Assembly: GCA_017512095.1 (NCBI GenBank)
Contig: JAFWHC010000007.1
Coordinates: 1-64,000, forward strand
Reading direction: 5' to 3'
Source of the DNA: Candidatus Saccharimonadota bacterium
GTDB lineage: Bacteria > Patescibacteriota > Saccharimonadia > Saccharimonadales > Saccharimonadaceae
Length of the DNA: 64,000 bases
A program made the position numbers and the translations under genes. Shown piece by piece: positions 23,436 to 31,032 of the stretch. The number at the start of each line of letters is the position of its first letter. Within the stretch, counting starts at the first letter, position 1. The notes below the pieces were generated by a model. That model was not told the DNA's origin. It worked only from the letters and a program-made list of their open reading frames with translations, and did not search any database.

Positions 23436-23785
23436 GCGGCGACGCCTCCACCGATGAGAACGAGGAGAGTGATGATGAGGATAAGGGTGGTTTTTGAGAG
23501 TGGTTTTTTCTTGGCGTTTTTGGCGGCAGCCTGAGCGAAAGCGCTTTTAGGCATTTCGACGGGGCGTTCGGTGGCGGCGACGGCGAGAATGTCGGGCGTT
23601 TCGTCGGGGATGCCGGCGGCGACGGGCGTAACAACGTTTGAGGCGGAATCGGCGGCCGGGGTTGGTTCGGGCGCGGGGGCGGGAGCAGCTGGTGCTGGTT
23701 CGGGGGCGGGAGCAGCTGGAGTCGGTGCGACAGGCGCGGGGGTCGGAGTCGGAACTGGCGTGGGTTGAGGTTGGTCGGGGTTCAT
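23414..23785 (-). CDS. Proline/alanine-rich tail-anchored membrane protein, 123 aa
   Basis: Residues 1-45 are almost only Pro, Ala, Thr, Val and Glu (PTPVPTPTPAP type repeats). A linker follows, then a basic patch KNAKKKPLSK and a C-terminal membrane helix LILIITLLVLIGGGVAAYFMF ending the protein, which is a tail-anchor topology. No family was recognised. A second gene at 53561 encodes a protein with the same plan. It starts 1 nt after the stop of the upstream 23787 gene, so the two are translated from one mRNA and may act together in the membrane. Confidence 0.8.
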   Translation of the reverse strand: MNPDQPQPTPVPTPTPAPVAPTPAAPAPEPAPAAPAPAPEPTPAADSASNVVTPVAAGIPDETPDILAVAATERPVEMPKSAFAQAAAKNAKKKPLSKTTLILIITLLVLIGGGVAAYFMFLK

Positions 23786-23786
23786 G

Positions 23787-24791
23787 TTACTTGTTTTCCG
23801 TGGTGTTTAATTTTTCGCTAACTTCTTGAACGGTTTTGGCGCTTTCAAGTGGGGCGCGGTCTTGGAACTCATAAACTTCAAAATCAGTGGCGACGAAGGT
23901 GTACCGGTAGGCAGGATATTTTTCGTAATCGTCGGCGGTGATTTTAGCAACAACGCAATCGGTGACGGCTTCAGCGCAGTCAACGGCGGGAGCTTCGGCG
24001 ACGTCGTAGTAGACGTAATCTTTTCCGCTTAGGGTTTGGGAGGTGCGGCTAAAAACGTAGTAGTTGTCGGTTTTGACATTTTTCTCGAAAATAGCGTCAA
24101 TAGCAGCGATGAGGGTGCTGTTAGTGAGCTCAACTGGTTCGGTGGTTGTCGGCGCGACTGGCTGTTCGGAAGGTTTGACCGGTTCCTGTTGAGACGATTC
24201 GGATTTTTTGCCGTTGATTAGGTTAAGCGGATTGTCGATAATGTTTTGCTCGACGAGAATGCAGAGAGTGGCGGCGGCGATGGCAAGAATGAGTAAGAAG
24301 GCGAGGAAGATTTGACCGCCGTGATGTTTCTTTTTTGGCTCGGTCGAAAGCGGTTCGGTGTTGTAGTCGATAGAGGATTCTTCAGAGTTGAGTCGGTTTA
24401 GAGCGGCTTCGACTTCGGGAGAATATTTTTTCATGCGAGTCGGAGATTCTTGAGGCTCGTCCTCGTCCATTGTGAGAATCTTAGCTGAAGAAGAATCCGA
24501 TGATCGCTCGCCTTCGTGGTCTTCTTCGAAAATTTGTGAATCTTCTTTTATAGCCTCGCGAGAGTCATCTGATTCGTCAGGCTTATCAGATTCGGATTGT
24601 TCTTCGGGCTCGGGAGTGTAGTCGGAGATTTCTTCCTCGTGGTGCTCTTCCTCGTGATGCTCCTCTTCGCGAGGTTCGTCGTGGTGCTCTTCCTCGTGAT
24701 GCTCCTCGGGAGGAGTTTCCTCAGGTTTATGGGCGTTTGCACCCGTGTTGTTTTCTATATTTTGAGATAAATTACGTAATTTTTCTTCCAT
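23787..24791 (-). CDS. Single-pass membrane protein with His/Glu-rich N-terminal repeats, 334 aa
   Basis: Residues about 20-55 carry repeats of EEHHEEEHH type encoded by tandem DNA repeats (about 24610-24720), which could bind metal ions. An acidic disordered region runs to about 150. A membrane helix follows a basic KKKHHGG at about 160-182 (IFLAFLLILAIAAATLCILV). The C-terminal part (about 200-334) is presumably outside and contains two Cys in AVDCAEAVTDC. No family was recognised. The gene diverges from dnaE with overlapping promoters, and TAAAAT lies 10 nt before its ATG. Confidence 0.8.
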   Translation of the reverse strand: MEEKLRNLSQNIENNTGANAHKPEETPPEEHHEEEHHDEPREEEHHEEEHHEEEISDYTPEPEEQSESDKPDESDDSREAIKEDSQIFEEDHEGERSSDSSSAKILTMDEDEPQESPTRMKKYSPEVEAALNRLNSEESSIDYNTEPLSTEPKKKHHGGQIFLAFLLILAIAAATLCILVEQNIIDNPLNLINGKKSESSQQEPVKPSEQPVAPTTTEPVELTNSTLIAAIDAIFEKNVKTDNYYVFSRTSQTLSGKDYVYYDVAEAPAVDCAEAVTDCVVAKITADDYEKYPAYRYTFVATDFEVYEFQDRAPLESAKTVQEVSEKLNTTENK

Positions 24792-24828
24792 GGTTGTTTT
24801 TATTTTAACATAAAAGGAATGGAAGTGG

Positions 24829-24834
24829 TATAAT
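24829..24834 (+). promoter_or_regulatory. dnaE -10 box with leaderless start
   Basis: TATAAT (24829-24834) is followed by ATTTTT and the ATG at 24841. A TTAACA lies 18 nt upstream as a likely -35. The 6-nt distance puts the first nucleotide of the message on the start codon. Confidence 0.75.
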
Positions 24835-24840
24835 ATTTTT

Positions 24841-27800
24841 ATGGAAAATGTGGAGGATAATGAAAATATTGTTTTAAAGCCGAGTGATTTTGTACATTTG
24901 CATAATCATACCCATTATTCCCTTCTCGATGGGCTGACGAAGATTCCGGAGTTGGTGCAGTTTGTGAAGGAGAAAGGTATGGAAGCGGTCGCCGTGACGG
25001 ATCACGGCACGATGTCGGGACTCGTTGAGCTTTATAAAACTTGTAAGGATGAGGGGATAAAGCCGATTCTTGGGCTTGAGGCGTATGTGGCGGCGCGGAA
25101 TTTGGAAGACCGCGACCCGGCGCATGATAAGCAGAGGTTTCATATTACGTTGCTCGCGATGAACGATAAGGGGTTTGAGAATTTGTGTCGGTTAATGAGT
25201 AATGCTGAGATTAATGGTAAATACTATAAGCCGCGGACCGACCATAAAGATATGGAGAAATATAGCGAGGGGATTATCTGTTTGTCGGGATGTGCGGGTT
25301 CGGAGATTAGCGAAGCGATTCGGGCGGACGATGATGAGAGGGCGCTTGAGCTGATTGGATGGTATAAGAAGGTTTATGGTGATAGATTCTATCTTGAGAT
25401 GCAGGACCATGGACATCCGGATTCACCGACGCATTGGAAGGAGCAGGAGAAAATCAATAACTGGCATATGGCGCACGCGAAGGAACTCGGCGTGCCGCTG
25501 GTAGTGACGTGTGATGCGCATTATTTGAAACATGAAGACCAAGATACGCATGAGGTGCTGCTTTGTGTTGGCACGGGGTCGAATTTGTCAGATACGAACA
25601 GAATGAGCCTCAAAGAATTTCAGCTTCATGTGATTCCGCCGGAAGAAATTATTGCGAGGTGGCAGAAGACTTGCCCCGAGGCGGTGCTGAACACGAAGCG
25701 AATTGCCGAAAGATGCAATGTTGAGCTGCAGTTGGGGCGGATTTTGATTCCAAAGTTCCCGGTGCCGGAAGGTGAGACTGATAAGACATATCTTGATAAA
25801 TTAGTGTTTAGGGGGTTGGTGTTTAGATATGGCGGGAAGACAGAAGCGGAGGCAGCGGAGCTTTCGGTTGAGCAGTGCCGGGAGATTCTGACGGAAGTTG
25901 ATAAAGATAGAGATGAGCTGCATAAGCTATTACCTAGGATTGATTATGAGTTGTCCGTTGTGGATAAGATGGGCTATAACGGGTATTTCTTGATTGTCTG
26001 GGACTTTATTAACTGGGGGAAGCGGAAAGGCATTATTTATGGGCCGGGGAGAGGGAGCGCGGCAGGGGCACTACTTGCCTATGCGATGCGTATTACGGAG
26101 CTTGACCCGATGAAATACGACCTGCTGTTTGAGCGGTTCCTAAATCCGGATCGTATTTCGATGCCGGATATCGATACGGACATTCAGGATACACGGCGCG
26201 ATGAAGTGATTGAGTATTGTACGCAGAAGTATGGCAAGGGGCGGGTGTCGAACATTGCGACGTTTGGTAAGATGATGGCAAAAAACGCCGTGCGCGACGT
26301 GGCGCGCGTGCTTGAAGTTCCGTATGCGGAGGCGGATAGACTGGCGAAGATGGTGCCAGACCCGGTGATGGGGCATCATGTGCATCTTCCGGATGCAATT
26401 CGAGACGTGCCGGACCTGAAAAATGAATACGAGACGAATCCGACTAGCAAAGAGGTGCTTGATTTTGCTTCGAAGCTTGAGGGGACAATTCGTGGGCACG
26501 GTGTGCACGCTTGTGGCGTGGTGATTGCGCCGGATGACCTCGTGAAGTTTGTGCCACTCGAAGTGTCGGCGAAAGGGCCGATTGCGGCACAGTTTCCGAT
26601 GGGAACGATTGAGGAGCTGGGGCTTCTTAAAATGGACTTTTTGGGGCTGTCGAACCTTTCGGTGATTAATAATGCGCTTAGGATGATTCGGAAAGTGTAT
26701 GGCGAAGACATTGACATGTATTCGGTGCCGCTTGATGACCCGTTGACGTATAAACTACTACAAAATGCCGAAACGACGGGAGTGTTCCAGCTTGAATCGG
26801 CGGGCATGAAACGTTATCTTAAGGACCTCAAGGCGGACCATTTCGAAGATATTATCGCTATGGTGGCTTTGTATCGCCCGGGGCCGATGCAGTTTATCGA
26901 TTCGTTTATTCGACGGAAACATGGCGAAGAACCGATTACCTACCTTCATCCGGGGCTCGAGAATTCGCTTAAAAGCACCTACGGAATCATGATTTATCAA
27001 GAGCAGTTCATGCAGATTTCTCGCGAGTGGTGCGGATTTACGGGCGGTCAGGCCGATACGCTCAGAAAGGCGGTCGGCAAGAAAAAAATCGATCTCATGA
27101 AGAAGGTGAAGCCGCAGTTTATCGAGGGGGCGATTAAAGTTGGCGGGGCGACGGAGGAGATTGCGGAGGAGTTTTGGCGCGAGCTACTAGATTTTGCGAA
27201 CTATTGCTTTAATAAAAGCCACGCGGCGTGTTATGGTCTGGTTTCCTATTGGACGGCGTATCTAAAGGCGCATTACCCTGATGCGTATATGGCGGCGCTG
27301 ATGACGGCGGATATGAGATGGACCGACAGGCTTGCGATTGAGATTGCGGAGTGTAAGAGAATGGGGCTCAAGGTCCTCGGGCCAGACATCAATGAAAGCT
27401 TTGGCGACTTTGGTATCGTGAAAGGCGAGAAGACGATTCGGTTTGGGCTGTCGGGGATTAAGGGGGTAGGAAAAGCGCTTGTTGAAGAGAAAGTGATTCC
27501 GGAGCGGAAGCTCAATGGACCGTTTAAGAGCGTGTGCGATTTTGCGAAGCGGGTGGATTCGACGAAGTTTAATAAGAAGGCTTGGGAATCGACAATCAAG
27601 ACCGGCGGATTTGACAGGTTTGGCACGCGGAGTGATTTGCTCTATAACCTTGAGAATATTCAGGCGTATGGCGCGAAGATGCAGAAAGATGCGGCGAGTG
27701 GGCAAACGGACCTCTTTGGTGCGTTCGGTGCGGCAGCGGCGATTCCGGAAGTAGAAATTAAGCCGGCACCGGCGCAGTTTTCTGAGAAGGAGCAGCTTTT

Positions 27801-28620
27801 ATGGGAGCGCGACCTGATGGGGCTATATATTTCTGCACATCCGCTCGATAAATATGATAAATTCTTTGAAGAGCAAACACATCCGTATTCTTCCGTGTCG
27901 CTCGAGAATGACGGACGAACGGTGGTGGTGGGCGGAATTATCACGGCCGTGAGGACGATTTTAACGAAATCAAACACGAAGATGGCGTTTGTGAAGATTG
28001 AAAATAAGACAAGCGAACAAGAAATTATTGTGTTCCCGAGCGTGTTTGAGGAATATGGCGGAAAGTTAGTGCAGGATAATGTTGTGAAGATTACGGGGAG
28101 AGTGAATGCGAGAGACAAAAACGGCAATGTGACGCCGGAAGTAAAAGTGTTGATGGATTCGTGCGAAGTGATTTCTGACGAGATGCTTGCAAATTACCAA
28201 GAGACGGGTACTAGGCTGGCGCCGCCAAAAGAAGCGCCGCAGTTTAGGCGACGTTCTAAAACATCGTCCGAGGGCGTGTCTGGGGGGCGAGGCGGTTACG
28301 CGGCCGGAGGAGCTAGGTTTGGGGGCTCGGGCGCTCCCAAGGCTTCTAGCGAGCCAGAGCGAGTAAGAGTGGTTTCCGCGCCGAAGGATACGCGGCATGA
28401 ACGGGTATATATTTTAGTGAAAAATCCGAACGACGTGGAGCTTTTGACGAATATTAAACGGATATGTGATAAGAATGGCGGGTTTAACGAGGTGGTTTTG
28501 GTTTTGCAGGAGAAGGATGAGAAGAAGGCGCTGAAGATGCCGTTTAGGGTGGAAGTAGGCGAAGAGTTCATGAAAGAGATGAAAGCTACGGTCGGAGAAG
28601 ATAGCGTTAAGGTTAAATAG
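24841..28620 (+). CDS. dnaE: DNA polymerase III subunit alpha
   Basis: This 1259-residue replicative polymerase has an N-terminal PHP domain with HLHNHTHYSLLDG (about residue 19-31) and VTDHGTMSG. The palm follows with GRGSAAGALLAYA (about 400) and the catalytic PDIDTD (about 441-446). The tandem helix-hairpin-helix region and an OB-fold with VVVGGIITAVRTI lie near 1020. Residues about 1133-1180 form a Gly/Ser/Arg-rich linker (GGRGGYAAGGARFGGSG) before a final domain. There is no PolC-type exonuclease. The leaderless start lies 6 nt after TATAAT. It is the only large gene on the plus strand of this window. Confidence 0.98.
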   Translation: MENVEDNENIVLKPSDFVHLHNHTHYSLLDGLTKIPELVQFVKEKGMEAVAVTDHGTMSGLVELYKTCKDEGIKPILGLEAYVAARNLEDRDPAHDKQRFHITLLAMNDKGFENLCRLMSNAEINGKYYKPRTDHKDMEKYSEGIICLSGCAGSEISEAIRADDDERALELIGWYKKVYGDRFYLEMQDHGHPDSPTHWKEQEKINNWHMAHAKELGVPLVVTCDAHYLKHEDQDTHEVLLCVGTGSNLSDTNRMSLKEFQLHVIPPEEIIARWQKTCPEAVLNTKRIAERCNVELQLGRILIPKFPVPEGETDKTYLDKLVFRGLVFRYGGKTEAEAAELSVEQCREILTEVDKDRDELHKLLPRIDYELSVVDKMGYNGYFLIVWDFINWGKRKGIIYGPGRGSAAGALLAYAMRITELDPMKYDLLFERFLNPDRISMPDIDTDIQDTRRDEVIEYCTQKYGKGRVSNIATFGKMMAKNAVRDVARVLEVPYAEADRLAKMVPDPVMGHHVHLPDAIRDVPDLKNEYETNPTSKEVLDFASKLEGTIRGHGVHACGVVIAPDDLVKFVPLEVSAKGPIAAQFPMGTIEELGLLKMDFLGLSNLSVINNALRMIRKVYGEDIDMYSVPLDDPLTYKLLQNAETTGVFQLESAGMKRYLKDLKADHFEDIIAMVALYRPGPMQFIDSFIRRKHGEEPITYLHPGLENSLKSTYGIMIYQEQFMQISREWCGFTGGQADTLRKAVGKKKIDLMKKVKPQFIEGAIKVGGATEEIAEEFWRELLDFANYCFNKSHAACYGLVSYWTAYLKAHYPDAYMAALMTADMRWTDRLAIEIAECKRMGLKVLGPDINESFGDFGIVKGEKTIRFGLSGIKGVGKALVEEKVIPERKLNGPFKSVCDFAKRVDSTKFNKKAWESTIKTGGFDRFGTRSDLLYNLENIQAYGAKMQKDAASGQTDLFGAFGAAAAIPEVEIKPAPAQFSEKEQLLWERDLMGLYISAHPLDKYDKFFEEQTHPYSSVSLENDGRTVVVGGIITAVRTILTKSNTKMAFVKIENKTSEQEIIVFPSVFEEYGGKLVQDNVVKITGRVNARDKNGNVTPEVKVLMDSCEVISDEMLANYQETGTRLAPPKEAPQFRRRSKTSSEGVSGGRGGYAAGGARFGGSGAPKASSEPERVRVVSAPKDTRHERVYILVKNPNDVELLTNIKRICDKNGGFNEVVLVLQEKDEKKALKMPFRVEVGEEFMKEMKATVGEDSVKVK

Positions 28621-28640
28621 ATTCGTTTTTTGAGATATGT

Positions 28641-28664
28641 AAAAACCACCCCTTTCGGGGTGGT
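28641..28664 (-). terminator. Terminator of the L,D-transpeptidase pair
   Basis: CCACCCC (28646-28652) pairs with GGGGTGG (28657-28663), and on the minus strand it is followed by TTTTTAC. On the plus strand the stem lacks a U-tract, so it serves the minus-strand genes best. Confidence 0.8.
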
Positions 28665-28677
28665 GATTGCTAAGGTG

Positions 28678-29589
28678 TTAGCCGAAGACTTCTTCGTCGT
28701 AATAATCGTACTCGTCTTCCCAGTCGGCATAGTCGGTGTATTCATCGTCCGTGAGGAGATGTTTGTAACCAACCGAGCTGGGTTGATAAGCGCGGTCATC
28801 GATGACGACGGTGACGCCTCTAGGCTCGTTTTTGTAGAGCCAGTAGGCGAATTCGACAGGAATACGAATGCTGCCGTCGCTCTGGTGGGCGCCAAGACAC
28901 TGGGTGTCTCGAGAGCTGTCGTTATAAATTAGCAATGAATGAATGTAAATCTTTTCATTCAAGTGGACTAACCAACGATAGGTTGAGTAGCGGCCAGAGG
29001 CGGACTCTTTACGACCAGTGATATGGCGGACGCCGACGGGGGTGAAATATCCCTTTGACTCGTTCCCTGTGATGCAGGGGGAATCGGCGATGAGTTCGCC
29101 ATTTCTGAACAGCCAGAGATGAGAACCGGTGTTCTCGGGGCTCTTCGGGTCGTAGCCGCGACCACCAAGATTAATATAGATTAAATCTTCGTAGTCGGAG
29201 CGTTCATAGATAGACTCGAGGTCGGCCATATAGTATAGCGTGTAGCCTTTATTATAGGGCCAGTTTTCGACCTGAAAACTGTAGGCGAAACTATCGTCGA
29301 CGACGCCAGTGGGTGTAAAGCCATAGCGCTTTTGGACGTTTTTGACAGCTTGGGCGGTTTTGGCGCCAAATTTGCCATCGATTTCAACGTTTTCGCCATA
29401 GGCGATCAGGGTTGCCTGGACGCTGCTGACGAGCTTGGCGTCATGTTCCCAGTAAGACGGGAAATCGTTTGCGGATTCCGCCTTGGCGGGGACGGTGATG
29501 CTGCCAATCAGGACGAAGAATAAGACAACGGCGGCGATGAGCGCGAGAGTACCGAGGATTTCCAGAGTGACCTTAAGACCCTTATTCAT
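28678..29589 (-). CDS. L,D-transpeptidase-like protein with Ser in place of the catalytic Cys
   Basis: This 303-residue protein has an N-terminal membrane anchor or signal (about residues 8-35). A peptidoglycan-binding_1-like region is seen at about 60-100 (LIAYGENVEIDGKFGAKTAQAVKNVQ), followed by a YkuD-like domain. The His-containing strand YIHSLLIYN is kept, but the signature S-x-G-C-I-R reads SDGSIRIP: Cys is Ser. The protein is therefore probably inactive as a transpeptidase and may bind peptidoglycan or regulate its partner. GGGAGGG precedes the ATG at 29589. It lies 18 nt downstream of an intact paralogue in the same operon. The tail is acidic and Tyr-rich. Confidence 0.85.
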   Translation of the reverse strand: MNKGLKVTLEILGTLALIAAVVLFFVLIGSITVPAKAESANDFPSYWEHDAKLVSSVQATLIAYGENVEIDGKFGAKTAQAVKNVQKRYGFTPTGVVDDSFAYSFQVENWPYNKGYTLYYMADLESIYERSDYEDLIYINLGGRGYDPKSPENTGSHLWLFRNGELIADSPCITGNESKGYFTPVGVRHITGRKESASGRYSTYRWLVHLNEKIYIHSLLIYNDSSRDTQCLGAHQSDGSIRIPVEFAYWLYKNEPRGVTVVIDDRAYQPSSVGYKHLLTDDEYTDYADWEDEYDYYDEEVFG

Positions 29590-29607
29590 AAAATTCCCTC
29601 CCAATTT

Positions 29608-30516
29608 TTATTGATGTTCGCGAAGGTCCCAGTCACGGTCGTCTACGACGATGACCGTGCCTTTAGTGCAGAATTCCTGATGCCATTTGGCGTCTTCTTT
29701 GGCGAGACGGACGCAACCGTGGGTAACGTCCTTGCCGAGTACTGAGGTTGAGTTGCTGCCATAGGTCCATTCGCCGCTGCTGTTTTTGTGCAACAGCACC
29801 GAATGGAAGTAGTCACCGTTGATGATTGGCACAGCATAATTGCCGCGCCAGGCGTTCTTGCCCTTGCCGCCGCCGATATTACCGCTCGGGTTGCGCTTTA
29901 AGACGATGTTGCAAAGGTCGGTGTAACAACCTTTTTTAACTTCGCCTGTGGCGCAGAGCATGACGCGGACGAGGTGCCAGCCATCTTCTCTCAGTTCGTA
30001 GTCCTCAACGAGGTGCGAACGAATGTTAAGATGGACGGCGTGACCGTTAGTGCTCTTTTCGAAGCAGGTGGCGAGGCAAGGATGCCAATAGGGATAGACG
30101 CCGATGTCTTCGATGCCGAGTGCTTTCAGGGTTTTGGGACCGACGATGCCGTCGATCTCGAGGCCTTTCTTGCGCTGGAACCGTTTGACGGCGTTGCCCA
30201 TGGCGGGTCCAAAGATGCCGTCGACGCTCAGCTTGTAGCCTTTGCGATTTAGTGCCCGCTGAATTGTTTTGATGAATTCAGGGTCGTAATCGTCGTGACT
30301 GTTTAGCAGAGCTTCGATTTCATCTACAGTGAAGGCGATTTCTTCTTCGGTGACAGAGATGATTCTGTCTTCGGCTTTTGCCGACGAGCCGAAAAAGAAG
30401 ATGCAAGTGATGGCTAGCACAAGAATCGTCGCGATGACGATTAATGCGCTCAGGGCTACCCCCAAGAACTTCGCAGCGAAGTCTTCGGGGTGATTCTCTC
30501 TGTTGAAATTGTACAT
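29608..30516 (-). CDS. L,D-transpeptidase with peptidoglycan-binding domain
   Basis: This 302-residue envelope enzyme has a membrane anchor at about residues 15-40, after which comes an SSAKAED-like region. The peptidoglycan-binding domain lies at about 80-130 (YKLSVDGIFGPAMGNAVKRFQRK ... GLEIDGIVGPKTLKAL). The YkuD catalytic domain has the His strand YFHSVLLHK and the intact nucleophile motif THGCVRL. Such enzymes form 3-3 cross-links or attach proteins to peptidoglycan. GGGAGGG precedes the ATG at 30516. A strong extended -10 promoter with a two-hairpin leader drives it and the downstream Cys-to-Ser paralogue. Confidence 0.92.
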   Translation of the reverse strand: MYNFNRENHPEDFAAKFLGVALSALIVIATILVLAITCIFFFGSSAKAEDRIISVTEEEIAFTVDEIEALLNSHDDYDPEFIKTIQRALNRKGYKLSVDGIFGPAMGNAVKRFQRKKGLEIDGIVGPKTLKALGIEDIGVYPYWHPCLATCFEKSTNGHAVHLNIRSHLVEDYELREDGWHLVRVMLCATGEVKKGCYTDLCNIVLKRNPSGNIGGGKGKNAWRGNYAVPIINGDYFHSVLLHKNSSGEWTYGSNSTSVLGKDVTHGCVRLAKEDAKWHQEFCTKGTVIVVDDRDWDLREHQ

Positions 30517-30542
30517 GGATTTCCCTCCCAAAATTCATGCTA

Positions 30543-30624
30543 CCTTAACAAGTTAAGGTGCGTAGCTCTGGACTTTTGTCCAGATTTATGACTTAATTAT
30601 AGCATAAACGCCTTAAAAAGTCAA
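30543..30624 (-). promoter_or_regulatory. Promoter and two-hairpin leader of the L,D-transpeptidase operon
   Basis: Minus strand: -35 TTGACT (30619-30624), 17 nt, -10 TATAAT (30596-30601). The untranslated leader contains TCTGGAC/GTCCAGA (30567-30584) and CCTTAAC/GTTAAGG (30543-30558), two perfect small stems without U-tracts. They may protect or regulate the mRNA. Confidence 0.75.
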
Positions 30625-30626
30625 TA

Positions 30627-30710
30627 TTATCTGGGGGCGCGGAAAATACCAGCAAAGAAGCCGCAGATAGTACCGAGGATTTTGCCGAGGTTAGTTTTTA
30701 GCTTTTTCAC
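30627..30710 (-). CDS. Candidate 27-aa small protein overlapping the 30691 gene
   Basis: A GTG-initiated frame encodes 27 residues, starting MKKLKTNLGKILG and ending IFRAPR. It is basic at both ends around a hydrophobic centre (TICGFFAGIF). It starts inside the last codons of the 30691 gene in another frame, which would allow translational coupling, and ends just before the next promoter. The composition looks more like a membrane-active peptide than noise, but evidence is only from one genome. Confidence 0.35.
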   Translation of the reverse strand: MKKLKTNLGKILGTICGFFAGIFRAPR

Positions 30711-31008
30711 CGAATTTCTTTTCTACTGCGGAGACGACGGCGTCTTTGATGGCGCCGGTTGTGGCAGTGACGTCTTTTTTGACGGTTTTGGTGGTTGAGG
30801 TGGCGGCGGACTTGACGCCGGCGACAGTGTCTTTGGCGTCATCCATGATGGTGTTGCCTTTGTTTGCGATGCGGTTGAGCTGTTTGATGAGATGTTTGGC
30901 GTCGCGCGAAAGGTCGAGAAATTTAGTGAGGAGGAGAATACCGAGAATTAGAAATACGAAAAGTGTTAGTGAAAGGATTGAGACGATAATCCATTCTGCG
31001 GTGTCCAT
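30691..31008 (-). CDS. Small membrane protein with amphipathic tail (DUF948/YtxH-like), 105 aa
   Basis: One membrane helix lies at about residues 6-28 (WIIVSILSLTLFVFLILGILLL). A long helical region with many Ala, Thr, Lys and Asp follows (DDAKDTVAGVKSAATSTTKTVKK), resembling apolipoprotein-like or DUF948/YtxH proteins. The function is unknown, though envelope-stress or septal roles are known for some relatives. AGGAGG lies 9 nt before the ATG. It follows galU by 24 nt, probably in one operon. Confidence 0.75.
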   Translation of the reverse strand: MDTAEWIIVSILSLTLFVFLILGILLLTKFLDLSRDAKHLIKQLNRIANKGNTIMDDAKDTVAGVKSAATSTTKTVKKDVTATTGAIKDAVVSAVEKKFGEKAKN

Positions 31009-31032
31009 GTGTTGTTACCTCCTGTGGTTGAT

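Noticed and set aside
24590-24720. Short tandem repeats suggestive of a CRISPR array
   Set aside because: Repeats are in frame, have no spacers of constant length and code for EEHHEEEHH; they are protein repeats.
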